In this document: piece after piece, positions 44,161 to 51,278 of the stretch
Numbering within the stretch: position 1 is the stretch's first letter
Layout of the letters: each line of letters starts with the position of its first letter
NCBI GenBank assembly: GCA_041676645.1
Contig: JBAYRO010000013.1
Span: 1-52,071, forward strand
Direction: 5' to 3'
Length of the DNA: 52,071 nt
Source: JAMLIN01 sp041676645
GTDB lineage: Bacteria; Pseudomonadota; Gammaproteobacteria; Burkholderiales; Burkholderiaceae_E
Program-made: the position numbers and the translations under genes
The notes under the pieces: model-generated
The model's database searches: none
Told to the model about the DNA's origin: nothing
What the model saw: the letters and a program-made list of their open reading frames with translations, nothing else

Positions 44161-45120
44161 GCCGACCCGGCCTCCCGAGACTCGCTGCCAGGCGCGTTCG
44201 GTGCGCAGGGCGCGAACCGAGAAACCGATCTCGAACAGGCGGCTGTCGCGGGCCCAGCGCCGGGCCGCGGCATCGGCCGGCCCTTCCGCGAAATACGCCG
44301 TGGCCTCGGTGGCGAGCTCCCGCCAGACGGACAGGGCCCCGGACAGGGCGATGTGGGTTGTACCGGCTTGCCGGTCGCACCCGGCCAGCGCCCCCAGGCC
44401 GACGAGCGCGGCCACCGCCCGCTCCCGCCATGCAAGCGGCCAATCGCGCCGGCCGGCTTCGGCAAGCAGGTAGGCGAGCTTGCCGGCGGTGACCAGGACA
44501 TCCTCGATGGTGCGAAACGGCTTGACGAACTGGTCGTAGGCATCGCCCGGCATGATCGCGTCCGGCTCGATGCGCACACCGTCGAGCCGGGTACGGGCAT
44601 GCGGAACCTCGGGCGTGAAATCGGCCTCCGGCATCGGAATGAACTCCAGGCCCGGCGCTCCGGCCGCCACCCGCACCAGGCGGATCGAAGGCCGGGCCGC
44701 TTCCGGCGGCACCGGCTCGCGGGCGGCGACCAGCAGCAGCCCCGCCGCCGGCCCGAGGGTGCTCCAGCGTTTCTCGCCGGACAGGCGGAAACCGTCGCCA
44801 TCGGGCGTCAGGCTGCTGCGGATCGCCCTCGGCGAATTCCCGTCGGCCTCCGAGATGCAGAATGCGACCGGCACATCGGTCGGCAGGTCGGGAATCATTG
44901 CGAGCAGCGACGCCTGGTAGCCCGAAGCCAGCGCCCAGCCCAGCCGGTCGGCATCGAGCCCGCCCGCGACGGCCAGCTCGAACGGGCTCGCGCCGGGCCG
45001 CGCCTTGCGACGGGCAAGCTCGCCTCGCCACCAGGCCGGGACATCGGAGGCCTCGGGAGCGGGAGGCGGATCGAGCAGGACGGCCAGCATGGCGTCGTCG
45101 GGAAGGCGGGTATCGGTCAT
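44101..45120 (-). CDS. Short acyl-CoA dehydrogenase-like protein with repeat-encoded tail
   Basis: A 339-residue protein with weak acyl-CoA dehydrogenase similarity: ELAVAGGLDADRLGWALASGYQASL, FCISEADGNSPRAIRS, GDGFRLSGEKRWSTLGPAAGLLLV (middle beta domain) and a four-helix C-terminal part. It lacks a clear GGTREI-type end and the catalytic Glu is not identifiable, so activity is doubtful; such chains can be partner or acyl-binding subunits. The frame continues through palindrome copy 5, adding about 16 residues (GKMGPTKTKMGSDTII) before TAA. It is divergent from the SGNH hydrolase, with palindrome copy 6 in the shared upstream region. Confidence 0.72.
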   Translation of the reverse strand: MTDTRLPDDAMLAVLLDPPPAPEASDVPAWWRGELARRKARPGASPFELAVAGGLDADRLGWALASGYQASLLAMIPDLPTDVPVAFCISEADGNSPRAIRSSLTPDGDGFRLSGEKRWSTLGPAAGLLLVAAREPVPPEAARPSIRLVRVAAGAPGLEFIPMPEADFTPEVPHARTRLDGVRIEPDAIMPGDAYDQFVKPFRTIEDVLVTAGKLAYLLAEAGRRDWPLAWRERAVAALVGLGALAGCDRQAGTTHIALSGALSVWRELATEATAYFAEGPADAAARRWARDSRLFEIGFSVRALRTERAWQRVSGGRVGTKMGKMGPTKTKMGSDTII

Positions 45121-45226
45121 CCGGCGATGTTATCCGCTCGCGCCCGATCCGTCCGGTTCCGCAAGTACCGACGCGGGCATCGCGCTTGCTTGGTCGGTGC
45201 AACGCAGAAAACCCGCCCGCAACGGT

Positions 45227-45280
45227 GGCGAAATGGGGTCAGACTCCATTTCATGAAATGGAGTCTGACCCCATTTCGCC
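45227..45280. repeat. Palindromic repeat copy 6, in a divergent promoter region
   Basis: A perfect 54-base palindrome without loop (27-base arms meeting at 45253/45254). The inner variant is AGACTCCATTTCA and the site-specific outer four bases are GGCG/CGCC. Unlike the other copies, it lies between two divergent starts (45120 minus, 45314 plus), so it would be in the 5' leader or promoter of one or both genes. Confidence 0.95.
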
Positions 45281-45313
45281 CTCGCCCCGTTTCGCGCATC
45301 CCACAGGACCGTC

Positions 45314-46057
45314 ATGCTGAATCCGACGTCCCTTCCTCCCCGCCCCGGCGTGCGCATTCGCGCTGGATTCGTCTCCGGAATCGAGCGCAGCCGTTCGGTC
45401 GTCGCTGCCACCGAAGGCTTCGAGCAGGAACCGGCAAGGCCGGTCGGCTCGCTGCTGGTCGTGGGCGACAGCACGGCGCTCGGCGCCGGCGCCGACGAAC
45501 CCGACCAGTCGGTGGCCGGGCGCCTGGGCAAGCGCTTCCCCGGCTTGCGGATACGCAATCTCGCGGTCGACGGCGCCCGGCTTGCCGATGTCGCCGCGCA
45601 GATCGACTCGCGCGGAGCCGAGCGTTTCGACATGATCCTCATCATGGCCGGCGGCAACGATGTGCTGCGCTTCACGCCGCTGGCCCGCCTGCGGGTCGAG
45701 GCGACCCGGATCAACGCCGCCGCCATGGCCATCGCCCGCCATGTCGCCTGGATGCCACCGGGCAATCTCGGCGCCGTCCCGGCGTGGTACTGGCCCATGA
45801 GCCGGATCATCGAGCGGCGCAGCCGCCGGGTGCGCGCAACGCTCGTCGATGTTGCGGGCTCGATGTGCGCGATCTATGTCGACCTCTACCATCCCGTCGA
45901 GGTCGATCCCTTCGCCGTCGACTCGAAGCGTTTCCTCGCCGCCGACGGCGTCCACCCGAGCGGCGCCGGCTATTGCTACTGGACGGCGGCGCTGCTCGAG
46001 CGCCTGCCGATCGAGTTGCGTCGCCGCTGGCGGTACCCGACGTTGTCACTGGTGTAG
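45314..46057 (+). CDS. SGNH/GDSL-type hydrolase (esterase)
   Basis: A 247-residue hydrolase. Block I is LLVVGDSTALGAGA with the nucleophile in GDST. The block II region reads RIRNLAVDGARLADV, block III is MAGGNDVLR, and block V is DGVHPSGAGYCYW with the catalytic Asp and His. The first 45 residues show no signal peptide, so it is probably cytoplasmic. Substrates of this fold range from lipids to acetylated sugars and cannot be assigned. ATG 45314 is 34 bases after palindrome copy 6. The TAG stop is directly followed by palindrome copy 7. Confidence 0.85.
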   Translation: MLNPTSLPPRPGVRIRAGFVSGIERSRSVVAATEGFEQEPARPVGSLLVVGDSTALGAGADEPDQSVAGRLGKRFPGLRIRNLAVDGARLADVAAQIDSRGAERFDMILIMAGGNDVLRFTPLARLRVEATRINAAAMAIARHVAWMPPGNLGAVPAWYWPMSRIIERRSRRVRATLVDVAGSMCAIYVDLYHPVEVDPFAVDSKRFLAADGVHPSGAGYCYWTAALLERLPIELRRRWRYPTLSLV

Positions 46058-46058
46058 G

Positions 46059-46130
46059 AAATGGGGTCAGACACGATTAACTGCGTTAATCGTGTCTGAC
46101 CCCATTTTGTCCATTTTGTCCGACCCCATT
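46059..46130. repeat. Palindromic repeat copy 7, left border of the toxin-antitoxin segment
   Basis: Core arms of 23 bases (46059-46081 and 46085-46107) around TGC, followed on the right by TTTGTCCATTTTGTCC and a further CGACCCCATT remnant to 46130. The core is identical to copies 3 and 8 and in the same orientation. It starts one base after the TAG stop of the SGNH hydrolase. Confidence 0.93.
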
Positions 46131-46152
46131 CGCTGGCTTCGCCGCTTCGTGC

Positions 46153-46177
46153 TATAGTGCATTCCTAAGTTAGTGCA
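46153..46177 (+). promoter_or_regulatory. Candidate promoter/operator of the toxin-antitoxin pair
   Basis: TATAGT (46153-46158) is a plausible -10 about 33 bases before the antitoxin ATG. It overlaps TGCA-N12-TGCA (46158-46177), which contains CTAAGTTAG (46165-46173), a short inverted repeat. Antitoxins usually repress their own promoter at such sites. No strong -35 was found. Confidence 0.45.
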
Positions 46178-46190
46178 GTAGGAACATTTT

Positions 46191-46469
46191 ATGCCGAGTA
46201 CTGCCTCCCCTCCCCTCGTGAAGCTCGTTGGCGCCAACGGGCAGATCTCCCTGGGCAAGCAATACGCGGGGCGCCAGGTCCTGGTGGAAGAGCAGGAGCC
46301 GGGCGTCTGGCTGGTGCGCACTGCCACAGTCATCCCCGACAACGAGCGTTGGCTGTACGCACCGCAGGCGGCGGCTGATCTGGCCGAAGCGCTGGATTGG
46401 GCGCGCGCGCACCCTGCCAGTGATGCGCAGGCCGATGAAGTGCTGAAGCGTCTGCGCGACGACGCGTGA
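46191..46469 (+). CDS. Putative antitoxin, AbrB-like
   Basis: A 92-residue protein. The N-terminal half (VKLVGANGQISLGKQYAGRQVLVEEQ) resembles a swapped-hairpin AbrB DNA-binding fold, and a helical acidic C-terminal half (DLAEALDWARAHPASDAQADEVLKRLRDDA) would wrap the toxin. AGGA lies eight bases before the ATG. Its stop overlaps the start of the toxin gene (TGATG), the usual coupled order. Base composition is less GC-biased than that of its neighbours. Palindrome copies 7 and 8 stand on either side of the pair. Family assignment is moderate. Confidence 0.7.
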   Translation: MPSTASPPLVKLVGANGQISLGKQYAGRQVLVEEQEPGVWLVRTATVIPDNERWLYAPQAAADLAEALDWARAHPASDAQADEVLKRLRDDA

Positions 46470-46789
46470 TGCCTGATGGAGACGCCGTCGTCCGACTCGA
46501 CCTGAACAACCCGGTCTTCCAGCGCGACCTGTTCGGCCTGCAAAAGGCCGAGCGCCACGCCGCGCTGGATACCCTTGCCAAGCTACGTCAGCTCAGCTGG
46601 CAACAGGTGTATCGAGACAAGGGCCTGCATTGGGAGAAGATCACCAGCGTCAAACCGCCTCCAGGCATCCCCGCGATTTACAGCTTGCGCATTACGCAGG
46701 CTCGCCGAGCAGTGGCTTGCCGCGATGGCGCGTTCATCCGCCTGCTGTCCATCCCGCCCGACCACGACGCCACTTACGGCAGAAAGTGA
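46469..46789 (+). CDS. Putative toxin, RelE/ParE-like
   Basis: A small basic protein of about 106 residues starting at ATG 46469 (GTG 46466 is possible). Two helices (LFGLQKAERHAALDTLAKLRQLSW) precede a beta core ending AIYSLRITQARRAVACRDGAFIRLLSIPPDHDATYGRK. That layout and the closing DHDATY segment resemble RelE/ParE-superfamily toxins that cut mRNA or block gyrase. The target is unknown. It overlaps the antitoxin gene and ends 28 bases before palindrome copy 8. No other gene of the cassette is present. Confidence 0.7.
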   Translation: MPDGDAVVRLDLNNPVFQRDLFGLQKAERHAALDTLAKLRQLSWQQVYRDKGLHWEKITSVKPPPGIPAIYSLRITQARRAVACRDGAFIRLLSIPPDHDATYGRK

Positions 46790-46817
46790 TCGGCGCCGGC
46801 CTTGCAACCTACCGCGT

Positions 46818-46876
46818 GAACAAAATGGGGTCAGACACGATTAACTGCGTTAATCGTGTCTGACCCCATTTTGTTC
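46818..46876. repeat. Palindromic repeat copy 8, right border of the toxin-antitoxin segment
   Basis: Arms of 28 bases (46818-46845 and 46849-46876) around TGC, with a core identical to copies 3 and 7 and site-specific outer GAAC/GTTC. It follows the toxin gene and encodes the last residues of metR on the minus strand; the metR TGA at 46831-46833 is in the left arm. Confidence 0.95.
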
Positions 46877-47751
46877 CCCCGCGCCAGTGCGATGAAGGCC
46901 CGCAGGTAATCGGTTTCGAGATCGGCCGCGCGCGCGCCCAGGAAGATCTGCTTGGCAATGCCTTGCGGCCCGAGCCGCAGCGGCACCACATCGACCTTGT
47001 CCGCGTATTCCTCGACCAGCCAGCGCGGCAACGCCGTGACGCCACGGCCGCTGGCGACCATCTGCAGCATGATGTCGGTGGTCTCGATGGTCTTGTGCCG
47101 GCGCGGCGCGATGCCCGCGGGTAGCAGGAACTGGCTGTAGATGTCGAGCCGCTCCGTCTCGACCGGATAGCTGATCAGCACTTCCCGGGCGAGCTGCGCC
47201 GGCTCGACGTGCTCGCAGCCGGCCAGTGGATGCTGGCGCCCAACCACCAGCACCTGCTCGTAGTCGAACACGGGCTCGTAGACGAGCCCCGGCCGATGGA
47301 GCGGATCGGGCGTGACCAGCAGGTCGATCTCGTAGCCGAACAGCGCGCCGATCCCGCCGAACTGGAAGCGCTGCTTCACGTCGACATCCACATGCGGCCA
47401 GGCGGCGAGATAGGGCGCGACGATCTTCAGCAGCCACTGGTAGCAGGGGTGGCATTCCATGCCGATGCGCAGGCTGCCGCGCTCGCCACAGGCGAACTGC
47501 TGCAGGCGGATCTCGGCCTGCTCGAGCTGGGGCAACACCCGCTTGGCCAGGGCCAGCAGGTCCTGCCCGGCCTGGGTCAGGCGCAGGCTGCGGCCTTCGC
47601 GCAGCCACAGCGGCGTGCCCAGCTGGCGCTCGAGCTTCTTCATGCCGTGGCTGAGCGCCGACTGGGTCAGGCACAGGACGTCCGCCGCGGCGGTCAGGGA
47701 TCCCTGCCGGTCGACCTCGCGCAGGACGGCGAGGTGGGTGCGCTCGATCAT
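46831..47751 (-). CDS. metR: LysR-family regulator MetR with repeat-encoded tail
   Basis: A 306-residue LysR regulator. The N-terminal helix-turn-helix reads GSLTAAADVLCLTQSALSHGMKKLERQLGTPLWLRE. The ligand domain has the MetR-type GMECHPCYQWLLKIVAPYL, where homocysteine is the known co-effector. It is divergent from metE, the classic MetR target. ATG 47751 (MIERTHL) matches the E. coli start; an ATG at 47766 adds five residues. The natural C-terminus (RAFIALARGN) is followed in frame by repeat-encoded KMGSDTINAVNRV, with the stop inside palindrome copy 8. Confidence 0.92.
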   Translation of the reverse strand: MIERTHLAVLREVDRQGSLTAAADVLCLTQSALSHGMKKLERQLGTPLWLREGRSLRLTQAGQDLLALAKRVLPQLEQAEIRLQQFACGERGSLRIGMECHPCYQWLLKIVAPYLAAWPHVDVDVKQRFQFGGIGALFGYEIDLLVTPDPLHRPGLVYEPVFDYEQVLVVGRQHPLAGCEHVEPAQLAREVLISYPVETERLDIYSQFLLPAGIAPRRHKTIETTDIMLQMVASGRGVTALPRWLVEEYADKVDVVPLRLGPQGIAKQIFLGARAADLETDYLRAFIALARGNKMGSDTINAVNRV

Positions 47752-47752
47752 A

Positions 47753-47765
47753 TGAACACTGCTCA
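47753..47765. promoter_or_regulatory. Candidate MetR-binding site in the metR-metE intergenic region
   Basis: TGAA-CACTG-CTCA differs by one base from the MetR consensus TGAA-N5-TTCA and lies just upstream of metR, opposite metE. Further TGAA and TTCA half-sites are at 47774-47777 and 47793-47796 but with a 15-base spacer. Assignment rests on position and partial match. Confidence 0.45.
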
Positions 47766-47852
47766 TATATCGGTGAAATAAGACCAGTTTACTTCATGGA
47801 TCGACCTGCCTAGGATGGGCCCACCCTCCTTGGACCCTCCAGGCGAATCTCC

Positions 47853-50150
47853 ATGCCCACCGTTCACAACCTCGGCTTTCCCCGGATCGGCGCCGACCGC
47901 GAGCTCAAGTTCGCGCTCGAGTCCTACTGGCGCGGCGAATCCCCGCGCGACGAACTCGAAGCCGTTGGCGCCCGGCTGCGCCAGCGCCACTGGGACCAGC
48001 AGGCTGGCCTCGACCTGGTGCCCGTGGGCGACTTCTCGTTCTACGACCAGGTGCTCGACATGAGCTTCACCCTGGGCAACCTGCCCGAGCGGGTGCGCGG
48101 CTTCCACGGCGATCCGCTCGACAACTATTTCCGGGTGGCGCGGGGGCGCTCGGCCGAAGCCGCCGACGAGCACGCCGCCTGCTGCGGCGGCGTCGCGGCC
48201 GGCGAGATGACGAAGTGGTTCGATACCAACTACCACTACATCGTCCCCGAATTCAGCGCGGGCACCGAGTTCCAGCTCGATACATCGCGGCTGCTCGGCC
48301 AGCTCGCCGAGGCACAAGCCCAGGGCGTGAAGGCCAAGCCCGTCATCATCGGCCCGCTCACCTACCTGTCGATCGGCAAGGCCCGGGACGGCTCGGACAA
48401 GCTCGCCTTGCTGCCGCGCCTGCTGGATGCCTATGCGCAACTGCTCGACGCGCTCGCCGCGCAGGGCATCGAATGGGTCCAGGTCGACGAGCCGATCCTG
48501 GTCACCGAGCTCGACGCCGCCTGGCAGCATGGCTTCAACATCGCCTACCACCAGCTCAAGGCCTGCAATGTGAAGCTGCTACTGGCCACCTACTTCGGTC
48601 AGCTGCGGGAGAACGCCTGGCTCGCCGCCAACCTGCCGGTGGCCGGCCTGCATGTCGACGCGATCAACGATCGCGACGGCGTCCTGCCGCTCGTCAACCT
48701 GCTGCCCGGGCACAAGGTGCTCTCGCTCGGCGTGGTCGATGGCCGCAACATCTGGAAGACCGACCTCGGGCGCACGCTCGACTGGCTCGAACCGCTGGCC
48801 GAAAGACTCGGCGAACGCCTCTGGATCGCGCCCTCCTGCTCGCTGCTGCATGTACCCGTCGATCTCGACAATGAGGAAGCGCTCGATGCCGAAGTGAAGT
48901 CCTGGCTGGCCTTCGCCCTGCAGAAGCTCGACGAGCTGAGGATACTGGCGAGCGCCCTGCGCGAGGGCCGTGATGCGGTGGAGGATGAACTGGCCGCCAA
49001 CCGTGCCGCGTTGTCGGCGCGGCGCGCTTCGCCACGGGTCCACAAGCCCGCGGTGCGGGCAGCGGCGATGGCCGTAGCCACCGACACCAGCCTGGGCCGG
49101 CGCCGGAGCTCCTACTCAAGGCGCACGCCGAAGCAGGCGGCGCTGTTGAAACTGCCAGCCTATCCGACCACGACCATCGGCTCCTTTCCGCAGACTGCCG
49201 AGGTCCGTCGCGTGCGCAGTCGGTTCAAGGCCGGCGAGATCGACGAAGCGGCCTACCAGGCCGCAATGCGGGCCGAGGTCGAGCGCAGCGTGCGCGAGCA
49301 GGAGGCATTGGGCCTGGACGTGCTGGTGCACGGCGAAGCCGAGCGCAACGACATGGTCGAGTACTTCGGCGAGCAACTCGACGGCTACGCTTTCAGCCGG
49401 TCCGGCTGGGTGCAGTCCTACGGTTCGCGATGCGTCAAGCCGCCGATCCTCTTCGGCGACATCGGCCGGCCGAAGCCGATGACTGTCGAGTGGACCACGT
49501 ATGCGCAGTCGCTCACGGACAAGCCGATGAAGGGCATGCTGACCGGCCCGGTCACCATCCTGAACTGGTCCTTCGTGCGCGACGACCAGCCCCGCCCGGA
49601 GACCTGCCGGCAACTCGCGCTCGCCATGCGCCAGGAAGTGCTGGACCTGGAAGCCGCCGGCGTGCGCGTGATCCAGATCGACGAAGCCGCCCTGCGCGAA
49701 GGCCTGCCGCTGCGCCGCTCGCAATGGCGGGAGTATCTCGACTGGGCGGTGGAGTGCTTCCGCATCACCGCCAACGGCGTGCGCGACGAAACCCAGGTCC
49801 ACACCCACATGTGCTACTCGGAGTTCAACGACATCATCGAGTCGATCGCCGCGATGGACGCCGACGTCATCACGATCGAGACCTCGCGCTCGGACATGGA
49901 ACTGCTCGATGCCTTCGAGAACTTCCAGTATCCCAACGAGATCGGCCCTGGTGTGTACGACATCCATTCGCCGAACATCCCGAGCCAGGATCACATCGTT
50001 GAGCTGATGCGCAAGGCCGCCGAGCGCATCCCCGCCGAGCGCCTGTGGGTCAACCCCGACTGCGGACTCAAGACCCGCCAGTGGGCCGAGGTGGTTCCGG
50101 CGCTCGCCAACATGGTGGCAGCAGCGAAGACCTTGCGCGCCACCGCCTGA
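47853..50150 (+). CDS. metE: Cobalamin-independent methionine synthase
   Basis: A 765-residue enzyme transferring methyl from methyl-tetrahydrofolate-polyglutamate to homocysteine. It opens TVHNLGFPRIGADRELKFALE. Substrate and zinc-site segments in the C-terminal barrel are FPQTAEVRRVRSRFKAGEI, HGEAERNDMVEYFGEQLDG, GPVTILNWSFVRDDQPR, QIDEAALREGLPLR, THMCYSEFNDI (zinc His and Cys) and WVNPDCGLKTR (zinc Cys). Full length. It is divergent from metR, which should activate it. The TGA stop is immediately followed by palindrome copy 9. Confidence 0.98.
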   Translation: MPTVHNLGFPRIGADRELKFALESYWRGESPRDELEAVGARLRQRHWDQQAGLDLVPVGDFSFYDQVLDMSFTLGNLPERVRGFHGDPLDNYFRVARGRSAEAADEHAACCGGVAAGEMTKWFDTNYHYIVPEFSAGTEFQLDTSRLLGQLAEAQAQGVKAKPVIIGPLTYLSIGKARDGSDKLALLPRLLDAYAQLLDALAAQGIEWVQVDEPILVTELDAAWQHGFNIAYHQLKACNVKLLLATYFGQLRENAWLAANLPVAGLHVDAINDRDGVLPLVNLLPGHKVLSLGVVDGRNIWKTDLGRTLDWLEPLAERLGERLWIAPSCSLLHVPVDLDNEEALDAEVKSWLAFALQKLDELRILASALREGRDAVEDELAANRAALSARRASPRVHKPAVRAAAMAVATDTSLGRRRSSYSRRTPKQAALLKLPAYPTTTIGSFPQTAEVRRVRSRFKAGEIDEAAYQAAMRAEVERSVREQEALGLDVLVHGEAERNDMVEYFGEQLDGYAFSRSGWVQSYGSRCVKPPILFGDIGRPKPMTVEWTTYAQSLTDKPMKGMLTGPVTILNWSFVRDDQPRPETCRQLALAMRQEVLDLEAAGVRVIQIDEAALREGLPLRRSQWREYLDWAVECFRITANGVRDETQVHTHMCYSEFNDIIESIAAMDADVITIETSRSDMELLDAFENFQYPNEIGPGVYDIHSPNIPSQDHIVELMRKAAERIPAERLWVNPDCGLKTRQWAEVVPALANMVAAAKTLRATA

Positions 50151-50253
50151 GAAATGGGAGGAAATGGGGTCACGGAAATGGGGTCAGACACGATTAATTT
50201 TTAATTAATCGTGTCTGACCCCATTTCCGCCATTTCCTCCCCCATTTCCTAGG
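50151..50253. repeat. Palindromic repeat copy 9 with mirrored outer reiterations
   Basis: Core arms of 27 bases (50173-50199 and 50203-50229) surround TTT. Outside the core, both sides carry GGAAATGG reiterations in mirror order: GAAATGGGAGGAAATGG from 50151 on the left, and the complement of GGAAATGGGGGAGGAAATGG on the right out to 50250. It fills the gap between the convergent metE and VOC-protein stops, starting one base after one stop and running into the other (TAG 50249-50251). Confidence 0.93.
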
Positions 50254-50704
50254 CAGCCGGCGGGGCGCAGTCCGCCATCTTGCTGCCGGAGAAATTGAGC
50301 ATCCAGGGCGTGCCGTGGCGGTCGACGAACATTGCGAAGCGCTCGGCCCAGAAGGTTTCCGCCGGCGCCATGTGCACGGCCCGGGCGCCGTCGGCGAGCG
50401 CCGCGTACACCCGGTCGAACTCCGCGATCGAGCCCGGGTCGATCGAGACCGCGAAGCCGGCCGGCTCCCGGTACATGGCCTCGGGGCAGCCGTCCTCCGG
50501 GCAATCCGATGCCATGATCATGGTGTTGCCGAGATTGATCGCCATGTTCATCACCAGCTCGTCGCCGCCGGGCATGCGGCTTTCGGCATCGGGCACATCG
50601 CCGTTGCGAAAGACGCCGCCGACGCTGCCGCCGAGCACCTCGGCGTAGTGGGTCATGGCCTGGTAGCAGTCGCCATTGAAGTTCAGGTAGATGATCGGTT
50701 CCAT
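50249..50704 (-). CDS. VOC superfamily (PhnB-like) protein
   Basis: A 151-residue glyoxalase/bleomycin-resistance-fold protein of the PhnB-like type: MEPIIYLNFNGDCYQAMTHYAEVLGG, then ESRMPGGDELVMNMAINLG, DPGSIAEFDRVYAALADGA and FWAERFAMFVDRHGTPWMLNF. Function is unknown; relatives often pair with AHSA1-domain proteins and may bind a small metal-dependent substrate. GGAG is eight bases before the ATG at 50704. Third gene of a TetR-AHSA1-VOC run, convergent with metE. Confidence 0.88.
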   Translation of the reverse strand: MEPIIYLNFNGDCYQAMTHYAEVLGGSVGGVFRNGDVPDAESRMPGGDELVMNMAINLGNTMIMASDCPEDGCPEAMYREPAGFAVSIDPGSIAEFDRVYAALADGARAVHMAPAETFWAERFAMFVDRHGTPWMLNFSGSKMADCAPPAA

Positions 50705-50757
50705 TTCGGTCGCTCCTTTGCGTCCGGTGGTTGAAGATCGAGCAGCAGAGGACCCGC

Positions 50758-51267
50758 TTACGCAGCTGCCAGGGAACGCGCCAGCTCGACGAGCTGGTCG
50801 GCGGCCTGGTTCCAGCCGTCGTGGAAGCCCATGTCCTCGTGTTCCTTCCGGGCCTCGGCGCTCCAGTGCATCGCGCACGCCCGATAGCGGGTCTGGCCGG
50901 CGCCGGCATCCTCGAAACGGATGTCGGCCACCATGAAGGCGCGTCCGGACGGCGCCCAGCCGGGGCGCAGCGCATCGGTGAACACCAGGCGCTCGCCGTC
51001 AACGACTTCCAGGAACACGCCGTGATTGCCGAACTGCTCGCCGTCCGGCCTATTCATCAGCGAGAAGAACTCGCCGCCGGGGCGCAGGTCCATCCGGGCA
51101 TCCGAGACGAACCAGGGTTTCGGACAGAACCATTGCTTCAGGAGCTCGGGTTCGGTCCAGCAGCGCCAGAGCGCTGCACGCGGCGCATCGAGCACACGCT
51201 CGAGCACGAGTTCGTGCGCGGTGCCGGCGCGGCCGGCATCGGGATCCGTGGGGGCATCCTTGCTCAT
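50758..51267 (-). CDS. AHSA1/SRPBCC-domain protein
   Basis: A 169-residue START-like domain protein. Family blocks are ELVLERVLDAPRAALWRCWTEPELLKQWFCP, DLRPGGEFFSLMNRPDGEQF, and a closing GFHDGWNQAADQLVELARSL. The fold makes a hydrophobic pocket. Such proteins commonly sit next to ArsR or TetR regulators and VOC proteins, with no settled function. AAGGA lies seven bases before ATG 51267; an ATG at 51282 overlapping the tetR stop is the alternative. Second gene of the three-gene operon. Confidence 0.88.
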   Translation of the reverse strand: MSKDAPTDPDAGRAGTAHELVLERVLDAPRAALWRCWTEPELLKQWFCPKPWFVSDARMDLRPGGEFFSLMNRPDGEQFGNHGVFLEVVDGERLVFTDALRPGWAPSGRAFMVADIRFEDAGAGQTRYRACAMHWSAEARKEHEDMGFHDGWNQAADQLVELARSLAAA

Positions 51268-51278
51268 GGGTACATCCT

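Noticed and set aside
46831..46866. MGSDTIN(A/C)VNRV as a conserved protein domain or signal
   Set aside because: It is the translation of the palindrome in one frame and appears only where a frame enters the repeat, so homology at the protein level is not implied.
44079..46876. Cluster of palindromes as a CRISPR array
   Set aside because: Spacing is irregular (hundreds of bases with genes between), repeats are self-complementary along their whole length, and there are no spacers or cas genes.
46059..46876. Bracketed toxin-antitoxin segment as a classical composite transposon
   Set aside because: The flanking units are too short to encode a transposase and no target-site duplication is evident. 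Recombination or non-autonomous mobilisation is the safer reading.
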